Source of the DNA: Rosa chinensis
Lineage: Eukaryota > Streptophyta > Magnoliopsida > Rosales > Rosaceae
Direction: 5' to 3'
Assembly: GCF_002994745.2 (NCBI RefSeq)
Contig: NC_037089.1
Span: forward strand, 88,250,347 to 88,314,346
Length of the DNA stretch: 64,000 nucleotides
Under the pieces are notes generated by a model, which ran no database searches, was not told the DNA's origin, and worked only from the letters and a program-made list of their open reading frames with translations. How positions within the stretch are numbered: position 1 is the stretch's first letter; every line of letters begins with the position of its first letter. Both the position numbers and the translations under genes were made by a program. Shown one piece after another: positions 1 to 13,000 of the stretch.

Positions 1-900
1 GAACGGTTATAATTTAATATGAAATAAAACTAATAGTAATCAACGGTTCAAATCGATATATATAAAATATATTTAAATAAATAAATAATATATACAATAT
101 ACGGTTTGGTACGGTATATCGTACATGTCTAAAATTCAGTACTAATACCGTACCAATATATCTCCCTCGGTTTGGTACTACCTTACCAAACTTTCGGTTA
201 CCGACATGGTCGGCTACCAACTTTTTCGATTCGGCTCGGACTCGGTTGGTTGGTTTGTCTCGGCTGAAAATGCCGGTCCTAATTATGCATATCAGATTAT
301 TAGTAGAAGTTGGTGCGATCATACCAGCAATAATACTAAGATGAGTGTAAACAATACTAAGATTATCAGAACTCTAAATTTAAGCTTGCTTGGGTGTAAA
401 CAATACTAAGATGAGTGATCTCCTGAAAAGTACTCAGGTTGCACCCCTCTTTTCTCATTCTACAAAAAAAACCAAAAGATTATCAGTAGACGTTGCGTCA
501 GGAAAATGGGAGGAAACATCATATGTTGGGCATCCAAGTCCAATAGAAATTGAAGGGAGCGAGCCATTAATTGGATTCGATGTGCGTCTACGCGGAGCGC
601 GCACAGGGAGACAGACCGGGCAGACATAGCGGGTCCACGTTTGATTCAACTCTCCACTGGTTATAGATGTTGGTCAAAAATTGAACTCCACGGCACACAG
701 CATCTCACATTTTCTGGCAGCGGCGTCCGCAGTGGGCAACAAAGCTAAGCTATCTCCACCGTCCACACCCAATCTTGGACCGTTTGATCTAGCTGTCGGT
801 TTCTTCCTTCTGGTAAAAATAGAGAGAGCACAAAAAACGAACTAATATAATATAGCCCAAAAAGAAAAAAAGAAAAAAAGAAAAAACACGTTGAGCATTT
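1..900. other. AT-rich, repeat-like upstream DNA without a gene
   Basis: No coding region is convincing here. Around 100-215 the motif family 'ggtttggtac' and 'ccgtacca' recurs in both orientations, as in small hAT-like or MITE repeats, but I cannot define ends. The phrase 'gtaaacaatactaag' occurs near 347 and again near 396, a short direct duplication. From about 640 onward the composition becomes more balanced and leads into the aspartokinase promoter. Short open frames in this stretch lack codon structure or recognisable domains. Confidence 0.4.
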
Positions 901-1348
901 CAAAGACCAGTTTATATGGTACATAGAGACGCGCCGCCAGCCACGATTTTGTTAAAGACTCACTCCCTTCGTTTCCTTGAGAGTTTGGCGCCGGCAGCTT
1001 GCACCGGTCTAAATCTAAACCAACCAGAGCATCTGCCTCTGCCTCGCTCTCTCTCTCTCTCTCAAGGAACACCATAGGACTAAAGCGCGGTCAAGGCATT
1101 TCCTTCCATCGATCTCAAGGTGCCTTTTTTTATTTCTTGTTCTTCATTCTTGTGTTCGTTTGTGAATGCTGTACAGTGTCGAATAACTACCCTTGAAATC
1201 ATTTGGAAACACAGCTGCTTGTCTTTTCTTAGTTTCTTAGAATGGTTGAGAAATGGAATGATTCAATCTAGCTGGTTTGCTTTGGATCCATTTTGCAGAT
1301 CGAGCTGCTGCCCATTAGAGCATCATTTGTCGAATTAACAGAGTTTAG
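901..1348 (+). promoter_or_regulatory. Aspartokinase promoter-proximal region and 5' UTR with probable leader intron
   Basis: A CT-rich tract ('ctctctctctctctct', about 1047-1063) lies upstream of the start codon, as is common in plant 5' UTRs. A probable leader intron runs from 1120 (CAAG|GTGCC) to 1298 (TTTTGCAG|ATCG); it is T-rich and has good border consensus. The UTR then continues to the ATG at 1349. The transcription start itself cannot be fixed from sequence alone. Confidence 0.5.
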
Positions 1349-4300
1349 ATGGCCACCACCGCCGCCTTGCATTTTTGTGGGCTTAAAACTCTGAGCCCTG
1401 GATCATCATCAGAGAGAGCTTTAGCATTATGGTCTCAGCCTCAGCGGCTCCGTTTTGCCAATTCCGTGTCTTCCAGTTGTGGGTTTTATTGTACAAGTGG
1501 AAGAAATGTTTCTTCTTCGAGTACGAGTAGTAGAGTTTTGCGAGTCAGTTGCGAGGGAGGAATTGTAGATGTTCTTGACAAGAAAGATCAAGGCAACCAA
1601 GGTGTTGCCGAAAATGACAAACAATTGACGTGTGTCATGAAGTTTGGTGGATCTTCAGTGGCCTCCGCCGAGAGAATGAGGGAGGTTGCTGATCTTATAC
1701 TCAGCTTCCCGCAAGAGAGGCCTGTCATTGTTCTATCTGCCATGGGAAAGACGACTAACAAACTTTTACTGGTTGCTACACACACAACTTTTTATCCCTT
1801 CATTTTTTTACCGGTAACAAACAACTTACGCTCAATTCCGATCCGTTTCTCTTTGTTTGAGTAGGCAGGAGAAAAGGCTGTCAGTTGCGGTGTTACCAAT
1901 GTATCCACTATTGACGAGTTGAGCTTCGTCAAAGAATTGCATTTCAGGTTATAGCACTGAAAGTTTTATCTTTACTATAAAAATATTGAGTTTTAAATTT
2001 GTTTTGACGCTGCGACTTCCTAATCTATTTAGGACTGTGGAAGAGCTTGGAGTGGATGGCTCTATCATTTCACGTGAGTCTCTTCACCCCATTTACAGCT
2101 CATTGTTTTTTTTTTTTTTAAGAGTGAAAAGTATGATCTTGCTTTCAGTAATGGGTTGTTAACCTTTCTGATATCTATGGCTATCTTCTTTGAAAAATGT
2201 TTTGCAGCACACCTGGAGGAGCTGGAACAACTTCTTAAGGGAATCGCTATGATGAAAGAGATGACTCCACGGACAAAAGATTATTTGGTTTCATTTGGGG
2301 AGTGCATGTCCACAAGGCTATTTGCAGCTTATTTGAATAAGATTGGTGTGAAAGCGCGCCAGGTACATACATTGCTGCTCGTTTACTTTGTATGTTTCAA
2401 TGTGATTGCCATCTTTTATTCTCTTGTAGCTAATATATGAGCTGAGTAAGTCCTATATTGAATTGCAATCCTACCATATGCACACATATTTGGTGCTCTT
2501 TGATAAATGGACTAATAATTTCGGCTGTTCTTACTTTTGTTAAACATCTTAAGCTTGTTATAATAGACTCAAAAGTCTCTTTATGGTGTCAAAACCATAG
2601 CTAGTTAATGAGATATAATTTACATAGTGGTGGCTATTTCTCACAAGTCACAAGTCACAACTTTCCTACTGTAACTTTAGAGGAACTCCTAATTGTTGCT
2701 TGTTAGCACCATTCTTGATGATAGCACAAGTTATAACTGTTTTTTGTTTTTTTTTTTTTTTTTTTTGGTAGTATGATGCCTTTGAAATGGGTATTATAAC
2801 AACAGATGACTTCACAAATGCTGACATTTTAGAGGCTACTTATCCGGCTGTTGCAAAGAGGTTACATGGTGATTGGACATGTGATCCCGCTATTCCAATT
2901 GTCACTGGCTTCTTGGGGAAGGTATCTCTTCTGGCTAAATTTCCATGTATTTCCTTCCTAAAATGGGTCTAGTTGTTAGCGCCACCCTTAATTTTTCTGG
3001 TTGCAGGGGTGGAGATCATGTGCAGTGACCACGCTGGGTAGAGGTGGTAGTGATTTGACAGCTACAACCATTGGTAAAGCACTTGGGTTGCGAGAAATAC
3101 AGGTGCCGGAATTTTTGATGCTTAAGTTCGTTTTGTTTCAAGTAACAAAATGTAATCTATTTGTCAATTCCTTACAGGTGTGGAAGGATGTTGATGGTGT
3201 TTTGACATGTGATCCTAACATATACCCACGTGCAGAACCTGTACCTTATTTGACATTTGACGAGGCTGCTGAACTTGCTTATTTTGGTGCCCAGGTATCG
3301 ATAACAATGATTCTGATATTTCCTTTTTTGCGTTTCATTCAAATATTCCATTATTTGCGGTCCATCAAGTGATCATGGTTAGTCCATAAACTGGGAGCCA
3401 TATGAATTATTTTTTCCATTCCATAGAAGTCTTAAATACTTTAGTTTTCTGTTCTGATGACTTGAGATACTTCATAGTCAACAAGCTCCAATTATTTGTA
3501 GGTCTGTTAAGGAATACATTCTTCATGAAACAAAAACATGTTTTGAATTTTTCCTATTCTTCTTGCAGGTCTTGCATCCACAGTCTATGAGACCAGCTAG
3601 AGAAGGTGATATTCCTGTGAGGGTTAAAAATTCTTACAACCCCAAAGCTCCAGGTACCGTCATCACTCATGCAAGAGATATGAGCAAGGTTTGTAACAGA
3701 ACATGGAAAACTGAACTCCATTTTTGTATATATGCTCCAGGGTCCAGACTGTATTTATTTTTCTATGTTTTAACTGCAGGCTGTACTGACCAGCATCGTA
3801 TTGAAAAGGAATGTGACCATGTTGGATATTGTTAGCACTCGCATGCTTGGTCAATATGGTTTTCTTGCTAAGGTTAGCAAGCAAAATACCTGTTTCTGTT
3901 GATTTTTTCTCTCAGTAATTCAGTACCTTATATCTATTCTATTTCCCATGCAGGTATTTACAACTTTTGAAGATTTGGGGATATCGGTGGATGTCGTTGC
4001 TACCAGTGAAGTCAGTATTTCTTTGACATTGGACCCATCAAAACTTTGGAGCAGAGAGCTTATTCAGCAGGCAAGCGTATGATACCCTGCTCCATGTTCT
4101 CTGCTTGTTATGCTTTCTTGAAGTTTCCTGTCTGCATGCATTTACGATTTCATAATTAAATCTTTATATGTACTCGTTCAGTACATGCAAGGGAAATATG
4201 GCAGTCACTCCTGTATATGCTGGATATTGAAATTCTTAAATAAAATCTCATTAAATATTTCATCTTCCTTGGCAGGAACTTGACCATGTTGTGGAAGAAC

Positions 4301-4984
4301 TGGAGAAAATTGCTGTTGTCAATCTTCTTCAGCACCGATCAATAATATCTCTCATTGGAAATGTGCAGAAATCTTCACTAATATTAGAGAAGGTGCTGTA
4401 TTGTGTTCTGCCAAGTACTTAGAAAGCATTCCCTATTTTCTTTTCTTCTCTGGTTGATTGCAAGTGTTGTTCAAGTGGTCAAACAAGTGGTTAAGTAACT
4501 TTATCAGCTATATCTGTATTTGAATTTGGTATTCATGTTTTGGTGCATTTTATGTGGCAGGCATTTCGTGTTCTTCGAACAATTGGAGTCAACGTTCAGA
4601 TGATCTCTCAGGGTGCATCCAAGGTCTCCCCTAATTACACTATTATAGTCATTCTGTGTCTTTTCAATTCAGTGGTGGGGAAAAAAATCGGCCAAATCTT
4701 ATGCCCTTTTACATGTCTTATACTCTTTGCTCCCAATTCTCATGTGTTAGGCATGATTCATGAATGCATAGGGTGCTTTCGTATAGCTTCTTCGGAAGTG
4801 TTTATGGATTTGATCATTATGTACTCATTGCATCTGTTTTACAACTGGGCAGGTTAATATCTCTTTGGTTGTAAACGACAATGAAGCAGAACAGTGTGTT
4901 AGAGCTCTCCACCAGACATTCTTTGAGGGTAATTTTACGGAGGTAGAATGTGAATCCACGAATGGCTCTGCCGCCTCTGCGTAA
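1349..4984 (+). CDS. AK: Aspartokinase, monofunctional, chloroplast precursor (13 coding exons)
   Basis: Phosphorylates aspartate in the first step of the plastid pathway to lysine, threonine, methionine and isoleucine; this monofunctional class is normally feedback-inhibited by lysine. Exons: 1349-1771, 1865-1947, 2033-2073, 2208-2362, 2772-2921, 3007-3102, 3178-3294, 3569-3688, 3780-3872, 3954-4070, 4276-4392, 4561-4623, 4853-4984. They sum to 1,707 nt, or 568 residues, usual for the family. The first ~85 residues are Ser/Arg-rich and acid-poor, like a plastid transit peptide. Then come the kinase motif [11 protein letters not shown], the catalytic-region motif [12 protein letters not shown], and two C-terminal ACT domains ([32 protein letters not shown]). 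The intron after 4070 has a GC donor (CAG|GCAAGC), required because the next exon continues with [19 protein letters not shown] see no lesion. The last exon is partly duplicated just downstream. Confidence 0.95.
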
Positions 4985-5030
4985 ACATTATCGGAGGGAC
5001 AGTAATGCAGATCTAGTTATTTAATGGTTG

Positions 5031-5100
5031 TTGATCTCCACCAGGCATTCTTTTGGGCGTAATTTCACCGAGGTAGAATGTGAATCCATGAACGGCTGTG
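5031..5100 (+). repeat. Diverged tandem copy of the aspartokinase terminal exon
   Basis: Positions 5031-5100 repeat about 4902-4971, which encodes the C-terminal residues near [19 protein letters not shown]. Shared blocks include 'atctccaccag/ctctccaccag', 'aggtagaatgtgaatcca' and 'gaa(c/t)ggct'. The copy has several substitutions and an indel, so it is not recent. It lies after the stop codon at 4982-4984, probably in the 3' UTR. It contains no usable acceptor or continuing frame that I can see. Confidence 0.75.
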
Positions 5101-5103
5101 TCT

Positions 5104-6058
5104 CAACACCAATGGAGATTCAATTAATGATTGTTGTAGTTGCTTATTTGTAGCTTGCATAACATATAATTTTCTACTTGAATTCATCAGTTTTACCATT
5201 CTTGGGGTTGGGGACATCTCTGCTCCTCCAGTCTGTCAGATTAGAAATGTAATCTATATTTATTAATTTATATACGTAGAGAATAGATCTCTTATTCAGA
5301 ATACTAAAAGATACACCTGATGATAACCGACGGTCCAATACATTACATCTAAATCGAGGGCAAAAATTTAGTGGCAAAAACTAAAAAGTGGGTCTCTCCC
5401 TTTGCATTTTGGTTTTAGCGCGAATTTGTTACTGGAAAAGGTGTGCCGACGAAAAATTTGTCCGACAAAAGGCCTTCAAATAAAAATAACATCAATAGTA
5501 GTACAACTTTGTAATGATGATAGTTCTGTAATGATCTGTGATTAAATTGCGTGCTTGTGCCAACAAAACTAAACCCAAATCGTCCAAGCGACCATGTGTG
5601 TTATAAAATCATTAAAATGAGGCCTTATTTTGAACAAACTAAAACCACAAGCATCATTTGTTCAAAAAAAAAAAAAAACCACAAGCATCAATGAAATCTA
5701 ACTGCAAGTTTCAACATCTACAATTCAGTTCCAGATATGTGCTGAAAGTATATCAACTACAAACATTAATTTTCCAACGTACATTACAAGCATGTGTATA
5801 TTTCCAAAAATCTCTTCCGAGAAGTTCAACCAGTGCAATTAGTGGTGATATCCCCATTGGGTATGATAGTTGAGAATCCTCCCATGCCACAGCCCTGATT
5901 ATCGCACATTCAGTAGAATGATAAATAAGAATCTGCAAAGGAACATTACCTCACTGAGAATTCCACAAGAACTGGGAAACTGGGGATGCACGGTTTGGTT
6001 GGCTGGCTATCAACCAACGAGTCTGAGGAGACCAAAAAGAATCAACTAAAAATAGTGC
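5104..6058. other. Intergenic region between convergent genes
   Basis: This is AT-rich DNA holding the 3' end of the aspartokinase transcript and, on the other strand, the 3' end of the sialyltransferase-like gene. There is an A-run near 5664-5678. I see no coding exon, RNA gene or clear mobile element. Confidence 0.5.
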
Positions 6059-9026
6059 TCAGTAGACAGCTGATTTTGAGGAATGCCTCACACATACTAG
6101 ATCATCTAACTTGTTGCCATCCATTTTGTATAGAGACACACCTTCCATTTGATTATAGTGGTCCTGCGCTTCCTTCCTCAGACTCTCAAAGGGCAAGACT
6201 TCCCACTTACTGTAATTTGAAGACTTTCTTACATCACTCATGTCTGCAGATCCTGAGACAGGCCCAATTTTGTCAGGGTCCACATTACCCGACACCTTAC
6301 AACTACCAAACTGTCCCAAATCACCATCTTGACCCCTCTTTAAACGCAAGGCTGCTGCATGAGCTCTGCCTATCATTTCTCGACTAGGTATATCTGACCA
6401 GCCTTGCTTCCTCTTAGATCTCATTGGAGAATGAATTCTGATGACCTGACATATACAACAGCTAAAGGTTGAATCATGACCAGATAAAATTTCAGGCATG
6501 CACCTCTATTTTCCATACAATCTCCGAAAGAAGAGAAGTCCATATACTTACACCAAGGCACTCTAGGAGCTGGTAGTATGCCCTTCCTTGAAGTGGATTG
6601 TGCCCTTTCCTAGGTGTAGAGAAGTAACGTGTCCTACAAAGAAGTTATAAGAACTTGTTAGCTTGAAAAGATATAAGGTATAAAATTTGAGTTGACAATG
6701 ATGATATGTATCAAAGGGCTATTCATATAACCAGAATGGATGGCAATCAGAAGCACAACAGACAGAATTTTTTTCTTTTATGACAAACTTTTTCCCTAAT
6801 CAACAGGCTCACTGCTAATGATAAATACCATAAATAGCAATATATGAAATAAGAATCAAACATACCATTCAGTATAGCCAGGATCAACAGTGAAACCATA
6901 CATGTCAACAATGTCGCACATAGATAGTGCTAGTTCTATGGATTTCATTCCAGTTCCTTTGGCACCTCTGCGGAGCACAATACCTTGAAAAAGATACACT
7001 GGATTTGGAATACTCTGCAGTAAAATAGGATAAAAAAAATGTTATTGGGCGTTCCAAGTAGGAGTGTGTTAAGTTAACATCTACGAAGAGAGAATAAAAT
7101 TATTGCCCTTCTTAGATTTGATCTTCACCTTGATCATTGCATTGAAGTCTTTATGTGTAACACTCTTGATTATGAGTACCTCATCATCTGCAGAGGAAGG
7201 AAGTCGCAAATGTGAGAACACACTTGAATAAACTTGAAAAGATCCAAAACATTTTAGGGTTTATCTTATACAACTCTGCTGTTATGTCTTGAAACTGTCA
7301 AACTGACTTTCAACACACATCTTCTCTCAGTAAATCATCAAAATCTTAGCGTTTGAAAACAATGGTTGACAATATCAGTCAACTGCAGGCTATCATATAC
7401 AAGTTTTCCATCTAAAAGGTTTTTGTTTTTTCTTGCAAAAATTGGATGGTCACAACTCACAACTTCCAAGTTTATGACAATGCCTAACGCCTCCAAAAGC
7501 TAAAGTACCAGTGAAGCTTGTGACCCCTCATGGCAAATTGAATGAGAGATGCACCTCTCATGTTGTGAAAACCAATGCATAATAGAAACATACCAGACCC
7601 ATTTAGAATGGCAACCATGTTACGAGCAGCACCCCTCACAACAAGGCGAAAATCCCTCTTGAGGCCAACATACTTGGCATATTTCTACACATGAAAGACT
7701 AAGTGAGTGATTTTATCAACTATTTGCCTTTCTCGAAATCGTTTATACATAACAAAAAGTTAATTACCATACATCAAGTAGAATAAAGAGGTAGCTTAAG
7801 AGAAACAAATAAAATATTATTTCATCTTTGAATGACTGACATGAAAAGAGCTACACAATGCTAGTTTACCTCATTAACAGGAGCCTCATTGTCTCTTATG
7901 ACAGCATCATGGGCATCAATTTCTTTTCCAAACTCTGTTTTCAAAAGATCTCCCGAATTTCCAACAACTGCACAAGTACGGAATTGGCGAGGATGGAAAG
8001 GTGGCTTTGCCGGCAGTATCAAATTAAGGTGTTCCTCACAAATTGTCTTATTGTAGCAATTTTTGGTTCCCCTACAATCAGCAACGATAAACATATGGAC
8101 TTGAGATTTGATGAATGGTTCGATGATCTGATGACAGAAATGACACATAACGAGTTAAGAGGGTCATACAATTGCGCTATCCTTTGTGGTGCGTAGTCTT
8201 CCCATCCTTTAGGGCGAACATCTAGATACTCCCTTGTCAATACTGTAGTCATGTTACGGTACTGCATAGCCACCAAAAGCATCAGCAATTTACAAGTAAT
8301 TGGCTAACAAAGTAAGGTAAACTAGAGTAGAGAAAATACAGACCTGCTCCCACAATAAGAGTGCCTCACAAACATTGAACTTGTACTGTAATGGTTCAAA
8401 AACTTTAAACTGCGCGTTGTACTGCAATAGAGGGATGGACAACACTAGTTAGCAATCAGAGGCTAATTTAACAATAACAAGTACAAGTAAAGTAAAATTA
8501 TGGCAGGGGTATGTAAGAGTAAACGAACCCAGGTGCTGTTAGTTCCTTGTGGATACTTGAGAATCAGATTGCAGTGGTCAACAATATCTGCAGTAAGACC
8601 AAGCCCTCTGTTTGCCTACATTAAAGTTGAATAATTATGGACCAGAAAAAAAACAAGAGAGAGAGAGAAAAAAAACAAGAGAGAGAGAGAGAGAGATCAG
8701 ATCCAATAGGGGAACTAACCACGCATTGCTGCACAGTAGACTGAAATTGGGATAAAGTGCGAATATCTTGCTCAGTATTGAGATCTAACTTAACTGCACA
8801 AAGCGATTAGTGGTCGAGAATGAATGATTAGAAGCAAATACCGGATTAGTGATTTGAAGAAAATTCGTGTACCTGAAGAGGAAGAGGAATCAGATTGAGC
8901 GAAGAAAGAGGTCTGGATGGCGAAGACGAGGAGAGAGAAGAATGCGGCAGCGCAAACCAGGTACAGAACGGTGCTGGGTCGCCTGCTGCTGCTGCTGCTA
9001 TTCAACCCTCCCTTCTGACCTCTCAT
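6059..9026 (-). CDS. Sialyltransferase-like protein, glycosyltransferase family 29 (11 exons)
   Basis: Golgi type II membrane protein of family GT29; plant members resemble animal sialyltransferases and at least one adds galactose to arabinogalactan. Exons in coding order: 9026-8873, 8793-8720, 8615-8529, 8421-8344, 8261-8170, 8071-7870, 7684-7594, 7187-7129, 7014-6866, 6633-6552, 6445-6059; 1,455 nt, 484 residues, in frame throughout. The N-terminus ([16 protein letters not shown]) is a basic cytosolic tail, followed by one hydrophobic anchor ([18 protein letters not shown]) and a Ser-rich stem. The L-sialylmotif is [20 protein letters not shown], the S-motif region is [18 protein letters not shown], and H(x4)E in HYNQMEG fits motif VS. 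It resembles Arabidopsis SIA1/MGP2 and SIA2 more than GALT29A. The donor and acceptor sugars cannot be told from sequence. Confidence 0.9.
8649..8697. repeat. GA/A-rich microsatellite in intron 2 of the GT29 gene
   Basis: Two (ga)n tracts separated by an A-run ('aaaaaaacaag' repeated twice) lie between the exons at 8529-8615 and 8720-8793. On the coding strand this is a CT-rich tract close to the 3' splice site of the intron's neighbour exon. It is a likely length-polymorphic marker. Confidence 0.7.
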
Positions 9027-10052
9027 TGCCTCACTCCTCTACTTACTATCCACTGCGATTCATTCAAGCCTGCCTTGCCTTCTCTTTTGTATTTGTATTT
9101 CACCAAATAGAGTGACAAAGCCAAACCAGGCAGCCATGCCCCCTGTTGAATTATCAGACAAGCAACAAAATGATTCTTTACTCCATACTACTCTACCATA
9201 CAAACCTCCTCCGCGAAACCGCGTCGTTTTGCACCCAATAGACAAATTTTCATTTTATTTTTCCTTTTTTCTTTTAGTTTTTTTTTGTTGAGAAGGACGT
9301 TTTTAAGCCTTTTAATAATCAAAAGTAGGTAATTACAATTCATGACCTGCCCATAAGGGCCACGTCAAAATCAAGCCATGCTAGGCTACCATACAGCAAT
9401 CTAAATGTAAATACCCTAGAAATACGCGCTAGTAACCAAAGTAACCAAGACAATGTTAGGAAGAAAGAAGAAACTCATCCTAACATATCTGGAGAGTAAC
9501 CAGAACCCCTTTGCAGAGAGGGAACTTCAACTCCCCCAGGATCCCAAATGTAACCTTAAATATCATGCAAAATTCTCTCTTCTATTTAAAGGTCAAGTGG
9601 TCAACATTGCTTATATTTGTCCCATATCGTCTGATCTAATTATTTATATCTATCCGAATATCGTTTGATTTAATGACATGAATCTCCCGTTCGTCAATAA
9701 AAAGTTAGAAGACTAATTATCATAATTCTCAGTTGATGAAACATTGCTTAGATTTGTATGTTAAAATTTGCTTCATATCCCCGTTGTGCATCAAATTTTT
9801 TCTTTTGATATACATAGCATTCACTCACTCAGATGCCTGGGGTCTTGGTAGACAATACCCTTGCTTTTATTCAGGCATGAATTTCTTAAGGGTAGAGAAA
9901 TGATTTTGTTTTTCCATCTACCACAATTTACAAAATAAGATCACACTCCTGTCACCAAGGTACTCTAGTTTATTCCAAGTAGCCAAATGGTGTAACACCG
10001 TCGACTTGCACAACCACCATCAGTCCACAGCACATGAAGTTCAAATAACATA
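9027..10052. other. Intergenic: GT29 promoter and 3' flank of RNF10-like gene
   Basis: The GT29 gene reads leftward from 9026, so its promoter lies here; the RNF10-like gene ends at 10053, so its 3' UTR also lies here. Composition is AT-rich with a T-rich stretch near 9246-9290. Small open frames have no recognisable product. No mobile element could be delimited. Confidence 0.45.
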
Positions 10053-13000
10053 TCAATAGCGCCGACCACCGGTTGTTGACAAGAGGACTCGACTTGGCTT
10101 CTTCCCCTTTTTCCCCGAACCATTAATCTTCGGTACATCCAAATTTTCCTCGGGTTTAGCTCTGGATATTACATTAGCAAATGACGTTACACCTGCATTT
10201 TGAGTGCCTCCAGCTGCAGAAACAAACAGGTTTACATCAAAATGGATGATTTGACAGTGTGCTTAATCTGTACAAGACAAGTAACCGCTAAATAAGATTT
10301 TGAAAAATACCAGTGCTCTCAAGAGAGGATCCTGCATCATTGCCATTCAGGGAAGTAGTCCCATCTAGTTTCAAGGATGGAGAATCATGTCCAGCAGCAA
10401 AACCAAGCTTCGTAACACTTGAGAACAGTCTCCTTTCTCCAACAATTGGAGGGCTGGATGAGGTCACCGAAGAACTTCCCAAAGCTGAGGAATAATCCAT
10501 TAAGTAGCATATGATTAAATCCAAGACAGCACCATAAATCATTAATGCATTTTCAAACGTAAAAAAAGAACCAAAAAAGGCTGGATGAGGTCACCGAAGA
10601 ACTTCCCAAAGCTGAGGAATAATCCATTAAGTAGCATATGATTAAATCCAAGACAGCACCATAAATCATTAATGCATTTTCAAACGTAAAAAAAGAACCA
10701 AAAAAGGATAAAATTAACTTAATAGTAAAAAGTAATTTTTATCCAAAAATACAATTGCATTTGCGGCTTTACCCAACATGATTCCATCATCCCACCATTA
10801 CTCCTTCAGCTGAATAATATGTTTATCTACGAAAGTTTATCTCTCTAAATAAGTAAATATACATATACAAGGAACATAATATTACCTTCAAAGTCATCCA
10901 TGGAGAATGTGGGGGATTCATCATAAAAGGACTGTGCAAAGCCTGCTACTATGGGGATGGGATATGCCATGGCAGATTCAGCCTTTATTTGCTCCTTCCG
11001 CTCCTATAAATGCAATGTCATATGGTTAAAGCCTGGGCAAAACAACACTGTCTCTATACACATATAATGAAAAAGTAAGCACTTATACCTTCCTAGCAAG
11101 TTGCTTCCTCTGCCTTTCACGCTTCTTTATCTCTTCCATAAAGGGTGACAGGTTATCAGGAGACAATAGCTCACTCAGATCAATCTCACAGAACTAAAAT
11201 TTGAATGAACAGTGAGTGATTAGATATTATGTCCTCAAACTGCAATTATGATCTTATTAAAGTGTGATTGCACTTGGATCATACGGAATCAAGATACCTG
11301 CAATACTGTTGTTAACGAGAAATGACTTAAATAGCGATAACGCCTTCTCATGGCTTCTGACTGAGTTACTGTCTCCAATTGCAAAATCCTTCCACTTATT
11401 CTGCAACCAATTAATTATCCCCACTAAAATTAATTATATGATCCTTTCTTGATAATAATAGAAGGGTACTACCCCTACACTCAGGGTTCTTTAAAACTGC
11501 ATAGGTACAAACTACCGCACTTTGAATCTTAGATAAGTAAAATGTTAAAAACATGCACTCTTCAAAATTTGCTTTCAGGGAGGGGAATGGGGACATTATA
11601 TACAGCAGAAATGTTAATGATTTTCACCCAACCTGTGTGGTAGCATATCATGGCTCCCATAATGGTGGAGAAGACATTTCATGTTTAATGGATGAAGAAT
11701 CATGTGTTGACCATCAGCAGCCTGATATAGAGAGAAGCTAAAATATAAGAAACAAACCCTGTAGTTGCCACTACAAATGGAAATATATATGACCAACAAC
11801 CACATAACATGTCCAAATACAAACCAGTTAGAACTTAAATGGAAACCAGTTTAAAAACGAAGAAAAAAACAAAAGTCAAGCAACTTGCAAGACAAAGATA
11901 GGAGCCACTATGAAGAATACAAAATGAACAGGTTTGCAAAATTTGACACGCATCATATAACCGACTCCCACCCTGTCCAATAACAAGGCTCGATATGAAA
12001 CGTTACATTTCCAAACCCAAAACGCAATATCATGACAAGAAGAAAAAAGAGAAATGTGATGATGTCTCAATATCAGTCACCTGGTAGAAATTGTACGAGT
12101 CCTTGTCTTTTACACTTTCAGAGAAACGTGAGTGCCCTTGGACGGTCTTGCTTTCATCATATGAAGAAGATAAAACATTTTCACGGCTTTCCAATGATTC
12201 CGCCACATCCACAGATTGGTCAGATGAAGTCCCATCATCTGACTTGTCCACTAATAAATTCTCTGAACACTTATTAAAGTCACCGAAACCATTAGACAAA
12301 GTTCCATCCCCAATTATTGATGCTTCACTGTTACCATTAGTAGAATTTGCAGTAGACAAGGCAACGGATGAACCAGGTTTATTGTTGTCAATAGCCCGGT
12401 GCTCATTCCAATACTTCTTCCTCTGTTCTAATTGTTCCATTGCAGCACATACATATGGAAGCTTCTCCAGGTCATCGACAAGACCTGACTCTGCCCTGAC
12501 TAACCAAGCATCTAGCTCTGATATTGCCTTTCTGAATGAAAGATCTACGTCTGATGTAAATGTAAACTTTGAAAAGGGATCATAACTTTCATCATCACAA
12601 CCTGACATGGCATCCTTCTCCTTTTTACTTTTATGGGATATGGTAAATGAATCCTTTTGTCGACTAAGAAGCATAAACTCCATAGTATCACCAACGGTGT
12701 ACTGCTTAACATTCTCCACGAAGAGGGTGTATAAATCCTTGGGTGATATCATCACAAAACACAATGGGCATCTTTTCCAGCAGTCACCCTTATGATCCTC
12801 CTTCCCCATCAGCAGGTATTGGAGAATGCATGGGAAACAGAATATATGCCCGCATGAGGTTATCTGAGGGCAAAGAGGATACTCCAAACAAATTGGACAC
12901 TGAACCACAGTAGGGGTGGAGTACCTCACACATATGATGTCCTCCCACTGTAACATCTTATCAGGATCCATTGATTCAGCTGAGTAGTTCCCCGAATCCA

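Noticed and set aside
1772..1864. Read-through of aspartokinase exon 1 to the stop near 1862
   Set aside because: A clear GT donor at 1772 and AG acceptor before 1865 restore the conserved LLLAGEKAVS sequence.
6059..6387. Plus-strand open frames over the last exon of the GT29 gene
   Set aside because: They lie antisense to a conserved exon and have no family similarity.
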